DNA of 64,000 bases from Terrabacter sp. Ter38 (GCF_024519435.1 NZ_JALJRZ010000001.1:930001-994000), one strand, 5' to 3'. Shown: positions 52,031 to 63,022, numbered from the stretch's first letter. A program made the numbers and translations. The notes: a model not told the origin generated them from the sequence alone.

Positions 52031-53230
52031 TCAGGCCTTGAGCTTGTAGTCCTCGACGAGGCGGCGGCCGATGATCATCCGCTGGATGTCGGCCGTGCCT
52101 TCCCCGATGAGCAGCATCGGCGCCTCACGGTAGAGGCGCTCGATCTCGTACTCCTTGGAGTAGCCGTAGCCGCCGTGGATCCGGAAGCTGTCCTCGACGA
52201 CCTGCGAGCAGTACTCAGACGCAAGGTACTTCGCCATGCCGGCCTCGAGGTCGTTGCGTTGGCCGGAGTCCTTCTTCCGGGCGGCCTTGACCATCATCTC
52301 GTGCGCGGCCTCGACCTTGACGGCCATGTCGGCGAGGCGGAAGAGGACGGCCTGGTGGTCGACGATCTTCTTGCCGAAGGTCTCGCGCTGCTGGGCGTAG
52401 GAGATGCCGAGCTCGAAAGCCCTTCTCGCGACACCACATCCGCGCGCAGCGACGTTGACACGGCCGACCTCGACGCCGTCCATCATCTGGTAGAAGCCTT
52501 TGCCCGGCTCGCCACCGAGGATCTGCGCGTCGGTGGTGCGGTGCCCGTCGAAGATGAGCTCCGTCGTGTCGACGCCCTTGTAGCCCATCTTGTCGATCTT
52601 GCCGGGCACCGTGACGCCCTGGGCGGTCTCGCCGAGGCCCGACTCCTTGTCGACGAGGAAGGTCGTCATGTTCTTGTAGACGGAGTCGGCCCCGGTGTCG
52701 GTCTTGACGAGGACGGCGACGAGGTTGGCCGAACCACCGTTGGTCAGCCACATCTTCTGCCCGGTGATCGACCACTCGCCGTCGTCGCCCTTGACGGCCT
52801 TGGTCTTGATGGCGGCCACGTCCGAGCCGCAGCCCGGCTCGCTCATCGAGAACGCCCCCCGGATCTCGCCCGTCGCCATCTTGGGCAGGTAGTGCTGCTT
52901 CTGCTCCTCGGTGCCGTGCTGGAGCACCATGTACGCGACGATGAAGTGGGTGTTGATGATGCCGCTGACGCTCATCCAGCCGCGCGCGATCTCCTCGACG
53001 CAGAGGGCGTAGGTCAGCAGGGACTCGCCGAGACCGCCGTACTCCTCGGGGATCATCAGTCCGAAGATCCCCATCTCCTTCATCCCGTCGACGATGGCCT
53101 GCGGGTACTCGTCCCGGTGCTCGAGCTCCGTGGCGACAGGGATGATCTGCTCCTCGACGAACTCACGAACGAGCTTGATCAGCTCGGTCTGCTCCTCGGT
53201 GAGGCCGTCGGTCTGCTGCAGTCGGGACAT
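52031..53230 (-). CDS. Acyl-CoA dehydrogenase
   Basis: The 399-aa flavoprotein has the FAD/substrate loops (AFSMSEPGCGSDVAAIKT; WLTNGGSANLVAVL), a helical C-terminal domain (RQETFGKKIVDHQAV) and DSFRIHGGYGYSKEYEIERLYREAPMLLIGEGTADIQ, in which IHGGYGY and the downstream Glu of EGT fit the catalytic base region. It oxidises a (probably short-chain or branched) acyl-CoA. ATG 53230 has AAGGTGG upstream. It stands between the GSP17M-like gene and the caspase cluster. Confidence 0.93.
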   Translation of the reverse strand: MSRLQQTDGLTEEQTELIKLVREFVEEQIIPVATELEHRDEYPQAIVDGMKEMGIFGLMIPEEYGGLGESLLTYALCVEEIARGWMSVSGIINTHFIVAYMVLQHGTEEQKQHYLPKMATGEIRGAFSMSEPGCGSDVAAIKTKAVKGDDGEWSITGQKMWLTNGGSANLVAVLVKTDTGADSVYKNMTTFLVDKESGLGETAQGVTVPGKIDKMGYKGVDTTELIFDGHRTTDAQILGGEPGKGFYQMMDGVEVGRVNVAARGCGVARRAFELGISYAQQRETFGKKIVDHQAVLFRLADMAVKVEAAHEMMVKAARKKDSGQRNDLEAGMAKYLASEYCSQVVEDSFRIHGGYGYSKEYEIERLYREAPMLLIGEGTADIQRMIIGRRLVEDYKLKA

Positions 53231-53343
53231 GCTCGGATCGCCACCTTGCGTCTGGGCTCTCGGACAACTGCGATCGAGTATGCCGTCGCGCCGGGCACGC
53301 GGTCAGCGCGCCCGCGTGTGAGTGTCGACACCTGTGCGTTGGG

Positions 53344-54213
53344 TCACCAGGGGTAGAGGAAGGCACCCCGTCCCGCCGACTTCGGACCCTCGAGCATCGA
53401 GCTCTGGCTGAAGCCCTGCTCCTTCAGCGCGGTCGACACTGCCGACGTCAAGGCCCGCCGGCTCCGGCCGGGGTCGCGGGTGAGCTCGTCGAGGAAGACG
53501 TGGGTGAAGGCCCCGTTGGGGCGCCCGTCGAACGTCGCGTCCCTCGCGGTCTGATCGGGACGGCACGCCGAGTGGACGACCGCCCGCAGGGGCACCGACC
53601 GGTAGGGGCGGCGCCGGGCGTCGGCCTCTCGACGCGGGGCCGCCGGAGCGAGCCGTCGGGCCAGACCGGTCTGCACGGGGCTCGGCAAGAAGCGCGGGCG
53701 GCCCTGGGCCGGGCCGCCCGCGCCGGAGCCAGCGGGCCCCTCGACGTCCCTCAGGCCGGTGCCGCTGTGGCACGTGTCGAGCAGCACCTCGAGCAGCACC
53801 CCGCGGGGCACGCTGCCCATGAGGTCGCGCAACTCGTCGTCGAGGATGATGGTGTCGCGGTCCCAGCCGTCGGCGCCGGCCCGCAGGTCGGCGCAGGCCA
53901 ACGCCTCGTCGAGGCCGTCCGGCTCGTCGTCGACGTCGCCCGGCAGGTTCGGCACCTGGACTCCGTGGGTCGAGATGCTGAAGACGACCGTGTCGCCTGG
54001 ACGCGATGCGGACACGAGGCGGGTGAGCCGCGACCACACCGCTTCCTTGGTCGCCTTCCGGTCAGAGAGCACGACGATGTCGGAGGCCACGAAGTGCAGC
54101 GCGGTGAGCGACCCGGCCATGTCATGGGCGTCGTTGACGCAGCCGCGCAGCCACGCCGTCTCGGGTAGAGACGCGAACTCGTTGATGCCGACGCACAGGG
54201 CGGACCGTGTCAC
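53344..54213 (-). CDS. Metacaspase-like (peptidase C14) protease, distal copy
   Basis: The 289-aa protein is almost entirely caspase fold. Catalytic His83 lies in SISTHGVQVP and Cys148 in LLDTCHSGTG. Between them DDEPDGLDEALACAD is the acidic loop of metacaspases that can bind calcium. ACRPDQTARDATFDG and NGAFTHVFLDEL complete the core. The segment 155-215 is Arg/Pro-rich and diverged from its neighbour, a possible self-cleavage linker. No adaptor domain or signal peptide is present. GTG 54213 lies 22 nt after the stop of the proximal copy. A terminator-like CACGCG/CGCGTG stem lies beyond the stop. Confidence 0.9.
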   Translation of the reverse strand: MTRSALCVGINEFASLPETAWLRGCVNDAHDMAGSLTALHFVASDIVVLSDRKATKEAVWSRLTRLVSASRPGDTVVFSISTHGVQVPNLPGDVDDEPDGLDEALACADLRAGADGWDRDTIILDDELRDLMGSVPRGVLLEVLLDTCHSGTGLRDVEGPAGSGAGGPAQGRPRFLPSPVQTGLARRLAPAAPRREADARRRPYRSVPLRAVVHSACRPDQTARDATFDGRPNGAFTHVFLDELTRDPGRSRRALTSAVSTALKEQGFSQSSMLEGPKSAGRGAFLYPW

Positions 54214-54235
54214 GGCGCGGCCAGGCCCGTTGCGT

Positions 54236-55111
54236 TCACCACAGCTGTCCGAAGGCGACCTTCTTGGCCTTGACCGGGCCCTCGAGCGTCGAGCGCTGGC
54301 TGAAGTCGCCGTCCTTGAGCCCGGCCGTCACGGTGCGGAGCAGATCGGTGCGGGACGCCGTCGGGCTGGCCTTCATGGCCTTGAGGAAGAGGTAGGTGAA
54401 GGCCCCGTTGGAGCGGCCCTCGAACGTCGCGTCCGACGCCGTCTGGTTGGGCTTGCACGCCGCGAAGAGGACGGGCTTCGAGGCCGTGGCGCGGCTCTTC
54501 GTCAGCTCGACGAGGGCCTTGCGGTCGACGGTGCGCACGGGCGTGACGGCCCGGATGGACCGGGTCTGCTCGAGACCTCGAGGAGTCGGCGGCGGAAGGT
54601 AGCGCGGCTTGCGGCCGAGGAGCTGCGCCTGGAGGATCTCGTCGAGGTCCTTGAGGCCGGTCCCGCTGTGGCACGTGTCGAGCAGCACCTCGAGCAGGAC
54701 ACCGGAGGGCACCCGGGTGAAGAGGTCACGCAGCTCGTCGTCGACGATGACGGTGTCGCGGTCCCACTGGTCGCCCTTCTGACGGATGTCGTGGCACGCG
54801 AAGGCCTCGTCGAGACCGTCCGGCTCGTCGTCGCCACCGGGCTCGTTGGGCACCTGCGTGCCGTGGCTGGAGAAGGTGAAGATCAGGTGGTCGCCGGCCT
54901 TCGCGGTGTCGACGAGCGTCGTCAGGGCCGTCATCACGGCCTTCTTCGTCGCGCCGGCATCGGTGAGCACCGTCGTCGCGCGGGCCGTGAAGCCGAGGGG
55001 CCGCAGCGCCTTGGAGATGTCGTTCGCGTCGTTGACGCAGCCGTTGAGCCAGCTCGTCTGCGGCAGCGACTCGAACTCGTTGATCCCCACGCACAGAGCC
55101 CTGCTTGCCAT
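54236..55111 (-). CDS. Metacaspase-like (peptidase C14) protease, proximal copy
   Basis: The 291-aa protein parallels the distal copy throughout: His83 in FSSHGTQVPNE, acidic DDEPDGLDEAFACHD, Cys147 in LLDTCHSGTG, then AACKPNQTASDATFEG and NGAFTYLFLKAM. The region between residues 155 and 215 differs from the other copy and is Lys/Arg-rich, a likely processing site. Both proteases are bare catalytic domains, so regulation should come from a partner. ATG 55111 has AAGGAA upstream. It begins 61 nt after the CHAT gene stop on the same strand. Confidence 0.92.
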   Translation of the reverse strand: MASRALCVGINEFESLPQTSWLNGCVNDANDISKALRPLGFTARATTVLTDAGATKKAVMTALTTLVDTAKAGDHLIFTFSSHGTQVPNEPGGDDEPDGLDEAFACHDIRQKGDQWDRDTVIVDDELRDLFTRVPSGVLLEVLLDTCHSGTGLKDLDEILQAQLLGRKPRYLPPPTPRGLEQTRSIRAVTPVRTVDRKALVELTKSRATASKPVLFAACKPNQTASDATFEGRSNGAFTYLFLKAMKASPTASRTDLLRTVTAGLKDGDFSQRSTLEGPVKAKKVAFGQLW

Positions 55112-55172
55112 GGCCGTTCCTTCCTTCTCGGAACCCCTCGGGTGAGCGGGTTCGACTGGGATGTATGCCGTT

Positions 55173-58100
55173 TCACACTGTCTCGAGGACCGCGTCGGGT
55201 CTCGCGTACACGACGTAGGCGAGCCAGGTCGGGTCGCCCGCGTCCCGCGCGGCCGCCCGGGCGAGCGCACTCGCCCGGGACATCTGCGTGCCCTTGAGCA
55301 GCTCCTCGTACAGCGTCTCGACGAAGACCCGAGCCGGCTCCTCCTGGACGGACCACAGGCACGAGACGAAGGCCGACGCTCCGGCGTCGAGGAACGCCTT
55401 GGCGAAGCCGCCCACCGTCGTGAAGAGCTCGCCGGACCGTCCGGTCTGGCAGGCGTTGAGGACGACGATGGGACCGACGCTGTCGGGTCCGGTCCAGTCG
55501 AGGTTCTGGGAGACGTCGGTCGAGCTGAGGTACTGCTCGCGCACGGCGGAGCCGCGCCGCTGGCCCTTGAGCAGCACCTTCGCCTCGGCGATGTCGTCGG
55601 AACGTGCCGCCCCGTGGCCCGAGAAGTGAAGCAGGTCGAAACCGCCGCCGCGCAGGAGCCGCTCGACGCCGTTCGGGGTGGCCGTCACGGCCTTGGCGCC
55701 GAACCGGTCCTTGAGGTAGCCGGCCTCGGCCGCACCGACGTCGTTCTTGAACATCGGGTTGGCGTAGACGGGACAGATCGACCGTGCGTGGCCCCGGCGC
55801 ACGCGGACGGCCCGGGGCGGGAAGCTCCCGAGCTGCCAGCGCACGAGCCCACCGGAGGCCAGGAAGCGTGGAGTGGCGCCACGCTTGCCCCGAGCGGGCT
55901 TGAGGTGGACGAGCTCCCACGGCACGAACGGCTCGTCGGTGTAGACGATGAGGTCGTGCACGAGGTCGCGGTGCTCCCAGAGGTAGGCCTGCATGTCCTC
56001 GGGAAAGAACTGGTCGAAGAGCATGGTGCCGGTGTTCTGCAGCTGCGACATCCGCTGGCGCGACGTGAGGTCGGGATCCTTGATGACCCGCTCCACCTCG
56101 GCGATCCGGTCGCGCACGAACTCGTCGCGCCCGAGGATCGGCGCCGACTCGAAGACCCGCTCGACCTCGCCCGGCACGAGCCGGAGCGCATAGCTGTAGA
56201 CGCGCTCACCCGTGACCCGCCGGCACTCGACGATGTCGAGGCAGGGCAGACCGTCGAGCTCTGGGGCGTCGATGCCGGCGTGGACCGTGGCGGTGACGGG
56301 CGTCGGGGCGACCATCCCCGCAGCGGCTGCGGTCGACTCCAGGGTGACCGTGGCGACGGGCACCCAGCCCTGTCGCAGGACGACGGAGACGCCGACAGGC
56401 CCGGGCGCCAGGGCACGCACCCGGAAGGTCAGCTCGCTGGCCCAGTCGCCGCTCGGCAGGCCGAAGACCTTGGCGTCGGTCTCGAGGACCTGCACGTTGT
56501 CCTTGGCGTAGACCTGCACGCTGATCGGGCGCTCGGCGTCGACGTGGACCGTCCTCGAGACGTGAACCGTGCCCTCCGTCGGTGCCAGCGTCTGCCGTGC
56601 CAGCCGGACCCGCACCGTGGCGTCGGCACCCGGGGACACCGTGGAGGGCATCTCCGCCGCGAGCTCGGCCTCCGTCGTGCCCTCGAGAGGACTCGTGGGT
56701 CCAGCGCTCGGCGGCTTCATCCGGTCGCGGCGTGCCACCTTCTTCGCCGTCGCCTTCTTCGCCGTCGCCTTCTTCGCCGTCGCCCTCTTGGCCGTCGCCG
56801 TCTTCGCCGTCGCGCCCCTGCCGCCCGCCATCGACGGCGGCTCCGCCCGGGGGCCGGTGGATGGTCGCGCCGGCGGGCGGGCATCCGTGCCCGGAGGCCT
56901 GGTCGCGGACGGCGGACGGGCGGCCGTCGGCGGTCGGGCTGCGGTGGTCGGCGCGTCCACCTCGGCCATCTCGAGTCCACGCTCGTCACCACCGCCGTCG
57001 GCGCCGAGCACCGGACCCGCGGTCATCCACCCGGGCAGGTGCGCCTCCTCGTCGGACGCGCCGAGCCCGAGCGGCAGCCACTGCGAGATCGCGCCGATGA
57101 CCGAGAGCTGTGAGAAGTAGTTGACGTGGTAGACGACGTCGTTGGTGCCGAGGGCGAACGTGTCCCGCACGTAGCCGCCGCTCGGTAGGCCGATCGCCGA
57201 CATCGATTCGGTGTCGACGACGAGGTCGTTGCGCCCCTTGAAGATCCCGTCGACGAATCCCTCGGCGAGACGGACCGCGAGCTCGCGGGGGAACTCGGGC
57301 GGGTTGTGGTGGTCGTCGAAGAGGGACACGTGGAAGTCGGACGAGACGACGTACCAGCTCGTCCCGGGCCGGGGCTGGCCCGGCTGGTCCTCGTTGAGGG
57401 TCGTGACGAAGGGCCCGTCGGGCGTCATGGCGGCGAGGCCGGGCACGCCGTCGTTGCCGGCGGCGTACGACACGAGGTACTTCACGAGCGCGCCGACGCC
57501 ACGGACGACACCGCTGACCACGGCTGCGAAGGGGGCACCACCGGGCACGAGCGAGAGACCGGCCGCGGTCACCATGACGAGGTTCGTGTAGAGGTCGACG
57601 AGGTCGTGCCAGCGCTCGGGGTCGGCGAGGTGGGTGCCGCCGTTGGTGGAGGCCACGAAGACGATGGAGTCGACGGCGACGCGCAGTCCCGCACCCGGCA
57701 GCACCGACTCGACGAACGACCGCGTGACCAGCCCGCCGCGGCTGTGCGTGATGACGTCGAGGACGAGCTCGCCGTCGTGGGGCGCGAGCAGCGCGAGCAG
57801 GTCGCGGGCGTTGCGCTCCGGGTCGACGCTCAGCGTGCGGTGGTCGAAGCCGATGACGGCGTCGTACGCGGACACGAGGGTGTCGACGAAGCCCTCCGCG
57901 CCGGGTGTGACGGCGAGAGCCCCGAAGGCGCTGGTCGTCGAGGAGAACGTGCCGTGGACGAGGAGCAGGACCCGTGCCGCACGGTCCGTGGGGAGACCCA
58001 CCTCCGCGAGCGAGCCGACCGGCTTCCACGCGTCGAGTGCTCCCCCCGTGACGTGGACGAGCCCGGTGCGCACGCCTGACTCGAGTCGCTCGACGACCTT

Positions 58101-58646
58101 GTCGACGATGACGGGCGCCGCGAAGCGCAGCACGATCGCCTGGAGAACGCCGTGGGCGAGGTCGCCGAGCAGCCCGCGGTCGGCCGCTGCCGCGCCAGGT
58201 CCGTCGAGGCCTCGTGATCGCGGGCGCGGACGCCGCGGGCGCTCCGGTTGCACCGACAGGGCGAACGACACCGTGCGGGGGCCGGGGTCGATCGACCGCG
58301 TGCGCTCGGCAGCGTCGACCGGCAGGTGCCACGAGTAGACCCCGTCGCGTTCGAGCAGGACGACGGCGTCGTTGCCGGCCGGCACATCGACGTCGAGCTT
58401 CACGGTGGCCGCCCTGTTGGCCGGCGCCGGACCACCAAGATCGCGAGATCGCTGTGGTGTCAGGTCGATTCGATCGACGACCACGAAGTCGTCGGTGCGC
58501 AGGGCCTCGACGAGGGCGGCCCGCTCGGCCGCCCGCCGGTCGCCGGTCGGCAGATCCCTGTCGGTGCGGTCGGTCGCGGCGGACGCGTCGTAGCCGCGGG
58601 GCGCGCGCACGCGCACCGCTCCCCCACCGAAGGACGCGGACGGCAT
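55173..58646 (-). CDS. Alpha/beta-hydrolase - CHAT protease fusion protein
   Basis: The 1157-aa protein has several parts. Residues ~1-215 include a beta-rich segment and a Pro/Arg linker. Residues ~220-545 are an alpha/beta hydrolase of the lipase/PGAP1 kind, with oxyanion HG (231-232), nucleophile Ser302 in ITHSRGG, likely Asp474 in NDLVVD and His507 in VVYHVNY. Residues ~565-645 are a Pro- then Lys/Ala/Thr-rich linker with five repeats. Residues ~675-775 look like a beta-sandwich. Residues ~880-1157 are a CHAT caspase-like protease with His1011 in HFSGHGAA and Cys1066 in LNACQTGRSGE. It is probably the first gene of an operon with two metacaspases. ATG 58646 has GGAGGGAG upstream. There is no signal peptide, so it should act in the cytoplasm. 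Confidence 0.9.
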   Translation of the reverse strand: MPSASFGGGAVRVRAPRGYDASAATDRTDRDLPTGDRRAAERAALVEALRTDDFVVVDRIDLTPQRSRDLGGPAPANRAATVKLDVDVPAGNDAVVLLERDGVYSWHLPVDAAERTRSIDPGPRTVSFALSVQPERPRRPRPRSRGLDGPGAAAADRGLLGDLAHGVLQAIVLRFAAPVIVDKVVERLESGVRTGLVHVTGGALDAWKPVGSLAEVGLPTDRAARVLLLVHGTFSSTTSAFGALAVTPGAEGFVDTLVSAYDAVIGFDHRTLSVDPERNARDLLALLAPHDGELVLDVITHSRGGLVTRSFVESVLPGAGLRVAVDSIVFVASTNGGTHLADPERWHDLVDLYTNLVMVTAAGLSLVPGGAPFAAVVSGVVRGVGALVKYLVSYAAGNDGVPGLAAMTPDGPFVTTLNEDQPGQPRPGTSWYVVSSDFHVSLFDDHHNPPEFPRELAVRLAEGFVDGIFKGRNDLVVDTESMSAIGLPSGGYVRDTFALGTNDVVYHVNYFSQLSVIGAISQWLPLGLGASDEEAHLPGWMTAGPVLGADGGGDERGLEMAEVDAPTTAARPPTAARPPSATRPPGTDARPPARPSTGPRAEPPSMAGGRGATAKTATAKRATAKKATAKKATAKKVARRDRMKPPSAGPTSPLEGTTEAELAAEMPSTVSPGADATVRVRLARQTLAPTEGTVHVSRTVHVDAERPISVQVYAKDNVQVLETDAKVFGLPSGDWASELTFRVRALAPGPVGVSVVLRQGWVPVATVTLESTAAAAGMVAPTPVTATVHAGIDAPELDGLPCLDIVECRRVTGERVYSYALRLVPGEVERVFESAPILGRDEFVRDRIAEVERVIKDPDLTSRQRMSQLQNTGTMLFDQFFPEDMQAYLWEHRDLVHDLIVYTDEPFVPWELVHLKPARGKRGATPRFLASGGLVRWQLGSFPPRAVRVRRGHARSICPVYANPMFKNDVGAAEAGYLKDRFGAKAVTATPNGVERLLRGGGFDLLHFSGHGAARSDDIAEAKVLLKGQRRGSAVREQYLSSTDVSQNLDWTGPDSVGPIVVLNACQTGRSGELFTTVGGFAKAFLDAGASAFVSCLWSVQEEPARVFVETLYEELLKGTQMSRASALARAAARDAGDPTWLAYVVYARPDAVLETV
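56739..56813. repeat. 15-bp tandem repeat, five copies
   Basis: Three identical CTTCTTCGCCGTCGC units and two variants encode KATAK-type repeats in the linker of the hydrolase-CHAT protein. The linker resembles Lys/Ala-rich histone H1-like tails and could bind nucleic acid or be length-variable. Confidence 0.9.
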
Positions 58647-58685
58647 ACCTGGGCTCCCTCCGAGACGTCTCCCCTGCTCCTTGCC

Positions 58686-58691
58686 ACGGTA
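58686..58691 (-). promoter_or_regulatory. -10 box of the CHAT-caspase operon
   Basis: TACCGT lies 39 nt before ATG 58646. It sits in the ~250-nt gap divergent from the RIO kinase; no clear -35. Confidence 0.4.
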
Positions 58692-58842
58692 GAGGTGAAC
58701 GGGGTGCTCGGTGATACAGATCGCGGCAAACGCCTCGAACGCGGCGCGGATTCAATTCTGTTGCGCCGGACCCGCTCGATGCGCCAGTCTCGTCGCGAGC
58801 ACAGCGGCACACGGCCGCGTGCCAGGACCCAAGGAGGGTGAC

Positions 58843-58953
58843 ATGACCATCACGGCCCCGGGCATGCCCGCCCACATCTCTTCTTCCTTGGAGTTCTCTT
58901 GTCATCCAACGCTTTTCACGACGACGACCTCTCGGTCGTCGAGACCCGACTGA
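58843..58953 (+). CDS. 36-aa upstream ORF overlapping the RIO kinase start
   Basis: The frame MTITAPGMPAHISSSLEFSC... begins after AAGGAGGGTGAC, a near-perfect SD 5 nt from ATG 58843, and ends inside the kinase gene, overlapping it by 55 nt in another frame. The second half is rich in codons rare in this window (TCT, TTG, TGT, CAT, CCA, CTT). It may be a leader peptide coupling or limiting translation of the kinase, which itself starts at a weak TTG. Confidence 0.5.
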   Translation: MTITAPGMPAHISSSLEFSCHPTLFTTTTSRSSRPD

Positions 58954-59807
58954 CCGCTCGGCGCACCCTCGGCCTCGACGACGAGCAGTACGCGGTCGAC
59001 ACCGACCCCGGCGGCCCTCCCGAGGGCGACCGGTGGTCGAGCTGGGACGGAGCCACCCACGGCCCGAAGCCGCGCCCCGACTGGGTCATCACCGACCTCG
59101 GCGCGGTCGAGGCCGACCTCGGGGTGCTCAAGACCGGCAAGGAGGCGGACGTCCACCTCGTTCGACGGTGGGTGCCCGGAACCTCCGACCGGGACGTGCT
59201 CATGGCCGGCAAGCGCTACCGGTCGAGCAAGCACCGCATGTTCCACCGTGACTCGGGATACCTCGAGGGGCGGCGCGTGCGGAAGTCGCGCGAGACCCGG
59301 GCCATGCGGACGCGCACCGCGTTCGGAAAGGAGCTGATCAGCGGCCTCTGGGCCTTCGCCGAGTTCGAGACGCTGGTCCGCCTCTGGCACGAGGGGCTTC
59401 CGGTGCCCTACCCGGTGCAGATGTCCGACGACGAGATGCTGATGGAGTTCATCGGCACCCCCGACGGGCAGGCCGCGCCGCGGCTGGCCCAGGTGCGTCC
59501 GGACCCGGAGCTGCTACCGGTGCTCTTCGAGCAGCTGCGTGAGGCGATGCTGCGGCTCGCCGAGCTCGGCTGGGCGCACGGTGACCTCTCCCCGTACAAC
59601 GTGCTGCTCGAAGGCGAGGGGGACGACGCGCGGCTCGTCCTCATCGACTGGCCGCAGGTCGTCGACGTCATCGGCAACCCGCACGGGCCGGAGTTCCTCG
59701 AGCGCGACGCACACAACATGTGTGACTGGTTCACCCGTCGTGGGTATGCGGTCGACGAGGGCCTGCTCTTCGGGGACCTCATCGCGGCGGCGACGTCGCG
59801 GTGGTGA
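58899..59807 (+). CDS. RIO-type serine kinase/ATPase
   Basis: The 302-aa protein has the RIO1-like nucleotide loop VLKTGKEADVHLV (residues 77-89), MAGKRYR, the hinge LMEFIG, the catalytic loop HGDLSPYN (227-234) and the metal-binding IDWPQ (Asp250). All catalytic residues are present. Bacterial RIO proteins are poorly characterised. The start is TTG 58899 with GGAG 7 nt upstream; an overlapping uORF has the stronger SD. It is divergent from the CHAT-caspase operon, so co-regulation is possible, but RIO genes also occur elsewhere. Confidence 0.88.
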   Translation: MSSNAFHDDDLSVVETRLTARRTLGLDDEQYAVDTDPGGPPEGDRWSSWDGATHGPKPRPDWVITDLGAVEADLGVLKTGKEADVHLVRRWVPGTSDRDVLMAGKRYRSSKHRMFHRDSGYLEGRRVRKSRETRAMRTRTAFGKELISGLWAFAEFETLVRLWHEGLPVPYPVQMSDDEMLMEFIGTPDGQAAPRLAQVRPDPELLPVLFEQLREAMLRLAELGWAHGDLSPYNVLLEGEGDDARLVLIDWPQVVDVIGNPHGPEFLERDAHNMCDWFTRRGYAVDEGLLFGDLIAAATSRW

Positions 59808-59842
59808 GGACGCCCGTCGTCACACCGAAGGGCCATGGACCA

Positions 59843-59877
59843 GATGGAGGCCACCCGTTCGTGGGGCGGCCTCCATC
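59843..59877. terminator. Bidirectional terminator between RIO and nitroreductase genes
   Basis: GATGGAGGCC and GGCCTCCATC form a perfect 10-bp stem 35 nt after the kinase stop, between convergent genes. Confidence 0.75.
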
Positions 59878-59897
59878 GTCCGTGCGGGCGCTCTCGG

Positions 59898-60587
59898 TCA
59901 GTCGGTGAGGAAGTCCGCCGGGTGGCCGAACTTCCCGGAGTGGACGAACGCCTCGAGCGGCAGGCGGGACCGGGGCAGCCGCGCCCGCGCCAGCACCCAG
60001 TCCGGCATCTGGCCGTCGTCGTCCGGGCCGGCGGGCAGTCCGAGGGCGATGCCCGTCGTGACCGCCCAGTGCGGCGGCACGGCGAACCGCTCCGTCGCCG
60101 CCGCGTGGTCGAAGCCGCCGAACTGACGCACCTGCAGGCCCATCGAGCGCGCCTGCACGGTGATGTGGGCGACCGCCTGCCCGAGGTCGAACATCGCGTA
60201 GTCGCTGTAGGCGAGCTCGTGGTCCTCGTCGGTCGCGACCTGGTGCAGCGTCAGGATGATCGCCGAGGCGGACGGCGCCCACACCTGGTTCGCCGACGAG
60301 AGGACCTCGACCATGGCGGCGTGGGTGTCGTCGCCGCGCCGGCCGACGATGAAGCCCCAGGGCTGCGAGTTGCCGGCCGACGGCGACCACCGCGCGGCCT
60401 CGAGGATCGCGCGCAGGGCGTCGGGGCCGAGGACGTGCGAGCGGTCGTAGACCATGACGCTCTCGCGGTCGCGCAGCAGGGGCGTCAGCGTCTCCGGCTG
60501 CGCCGTCGGCGCCAAGGGAACCGCGGGCGTATGCCGTCCGCTGACCACCGTCTCGTCGCTCACGTCTCGATCGCCGTCCTCACGCAC
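59898..60587 (-). CDS. Nitroreductase-family flavoprotein
   Basis: The 229-aa protein has the nitroreductase fold: RESVMVYDRSHVL, ARWSPSAGNSQPWGFIVGRR (FMN phosphate contact), and AMFDLGQAVAHITVQARSMGLQVRQFGGF (dimer helix). It reduces quinones or nitro compounds using NAD(P)H; the physiological substrate is unknown. GTG 60587 gives the longest frame; GTG 60563 is as likely. Confidence 0.88.
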   Translation of the reverse strand: MREDGDRDVSDETVVSGRHTPAVPLAPTAQPETLTPLLRDRESVMVYDRSHVLGPDALRAILEAARWSPSAGNSQPWGFIVGRRGDDTHAAMVEVLSSANQVWAPSASAIILTLHQVATDEDHELAYSDYAMFDLGQAVAHITVQARSMGLQVRQFGGFDHAAATERFAVPPHWAVTTGIALGLPAGPDDDGQMPDWVLARARLPRSRLPLEAFVHSGKFGHPADFLTD

Positions 60588-60673
60588 TCGTCAACCATCC
60601 CTCAGCCCGGTGTCTTCCCGGCCCGGGTGTGCGCGGCACCACGCCGGTGGCCGACGGACCGGCGGGCGGCACG

Positions 60674-63022
<2,349 letters not shown>

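Noticed and set aside
53344-55111. Tandem caspase genes as an assembly artefact
   Set aside because: The two copies are clearly diverged at the DNA and protein level, especially after the catalytic Cys.
58711-58842. N-terminal extension of the uORF upstream of the RIO kinase gene
   Set aside because: No SD at its start and poor codon bias; the strong SD at 58831-58839 points to ATG 58843 instead.
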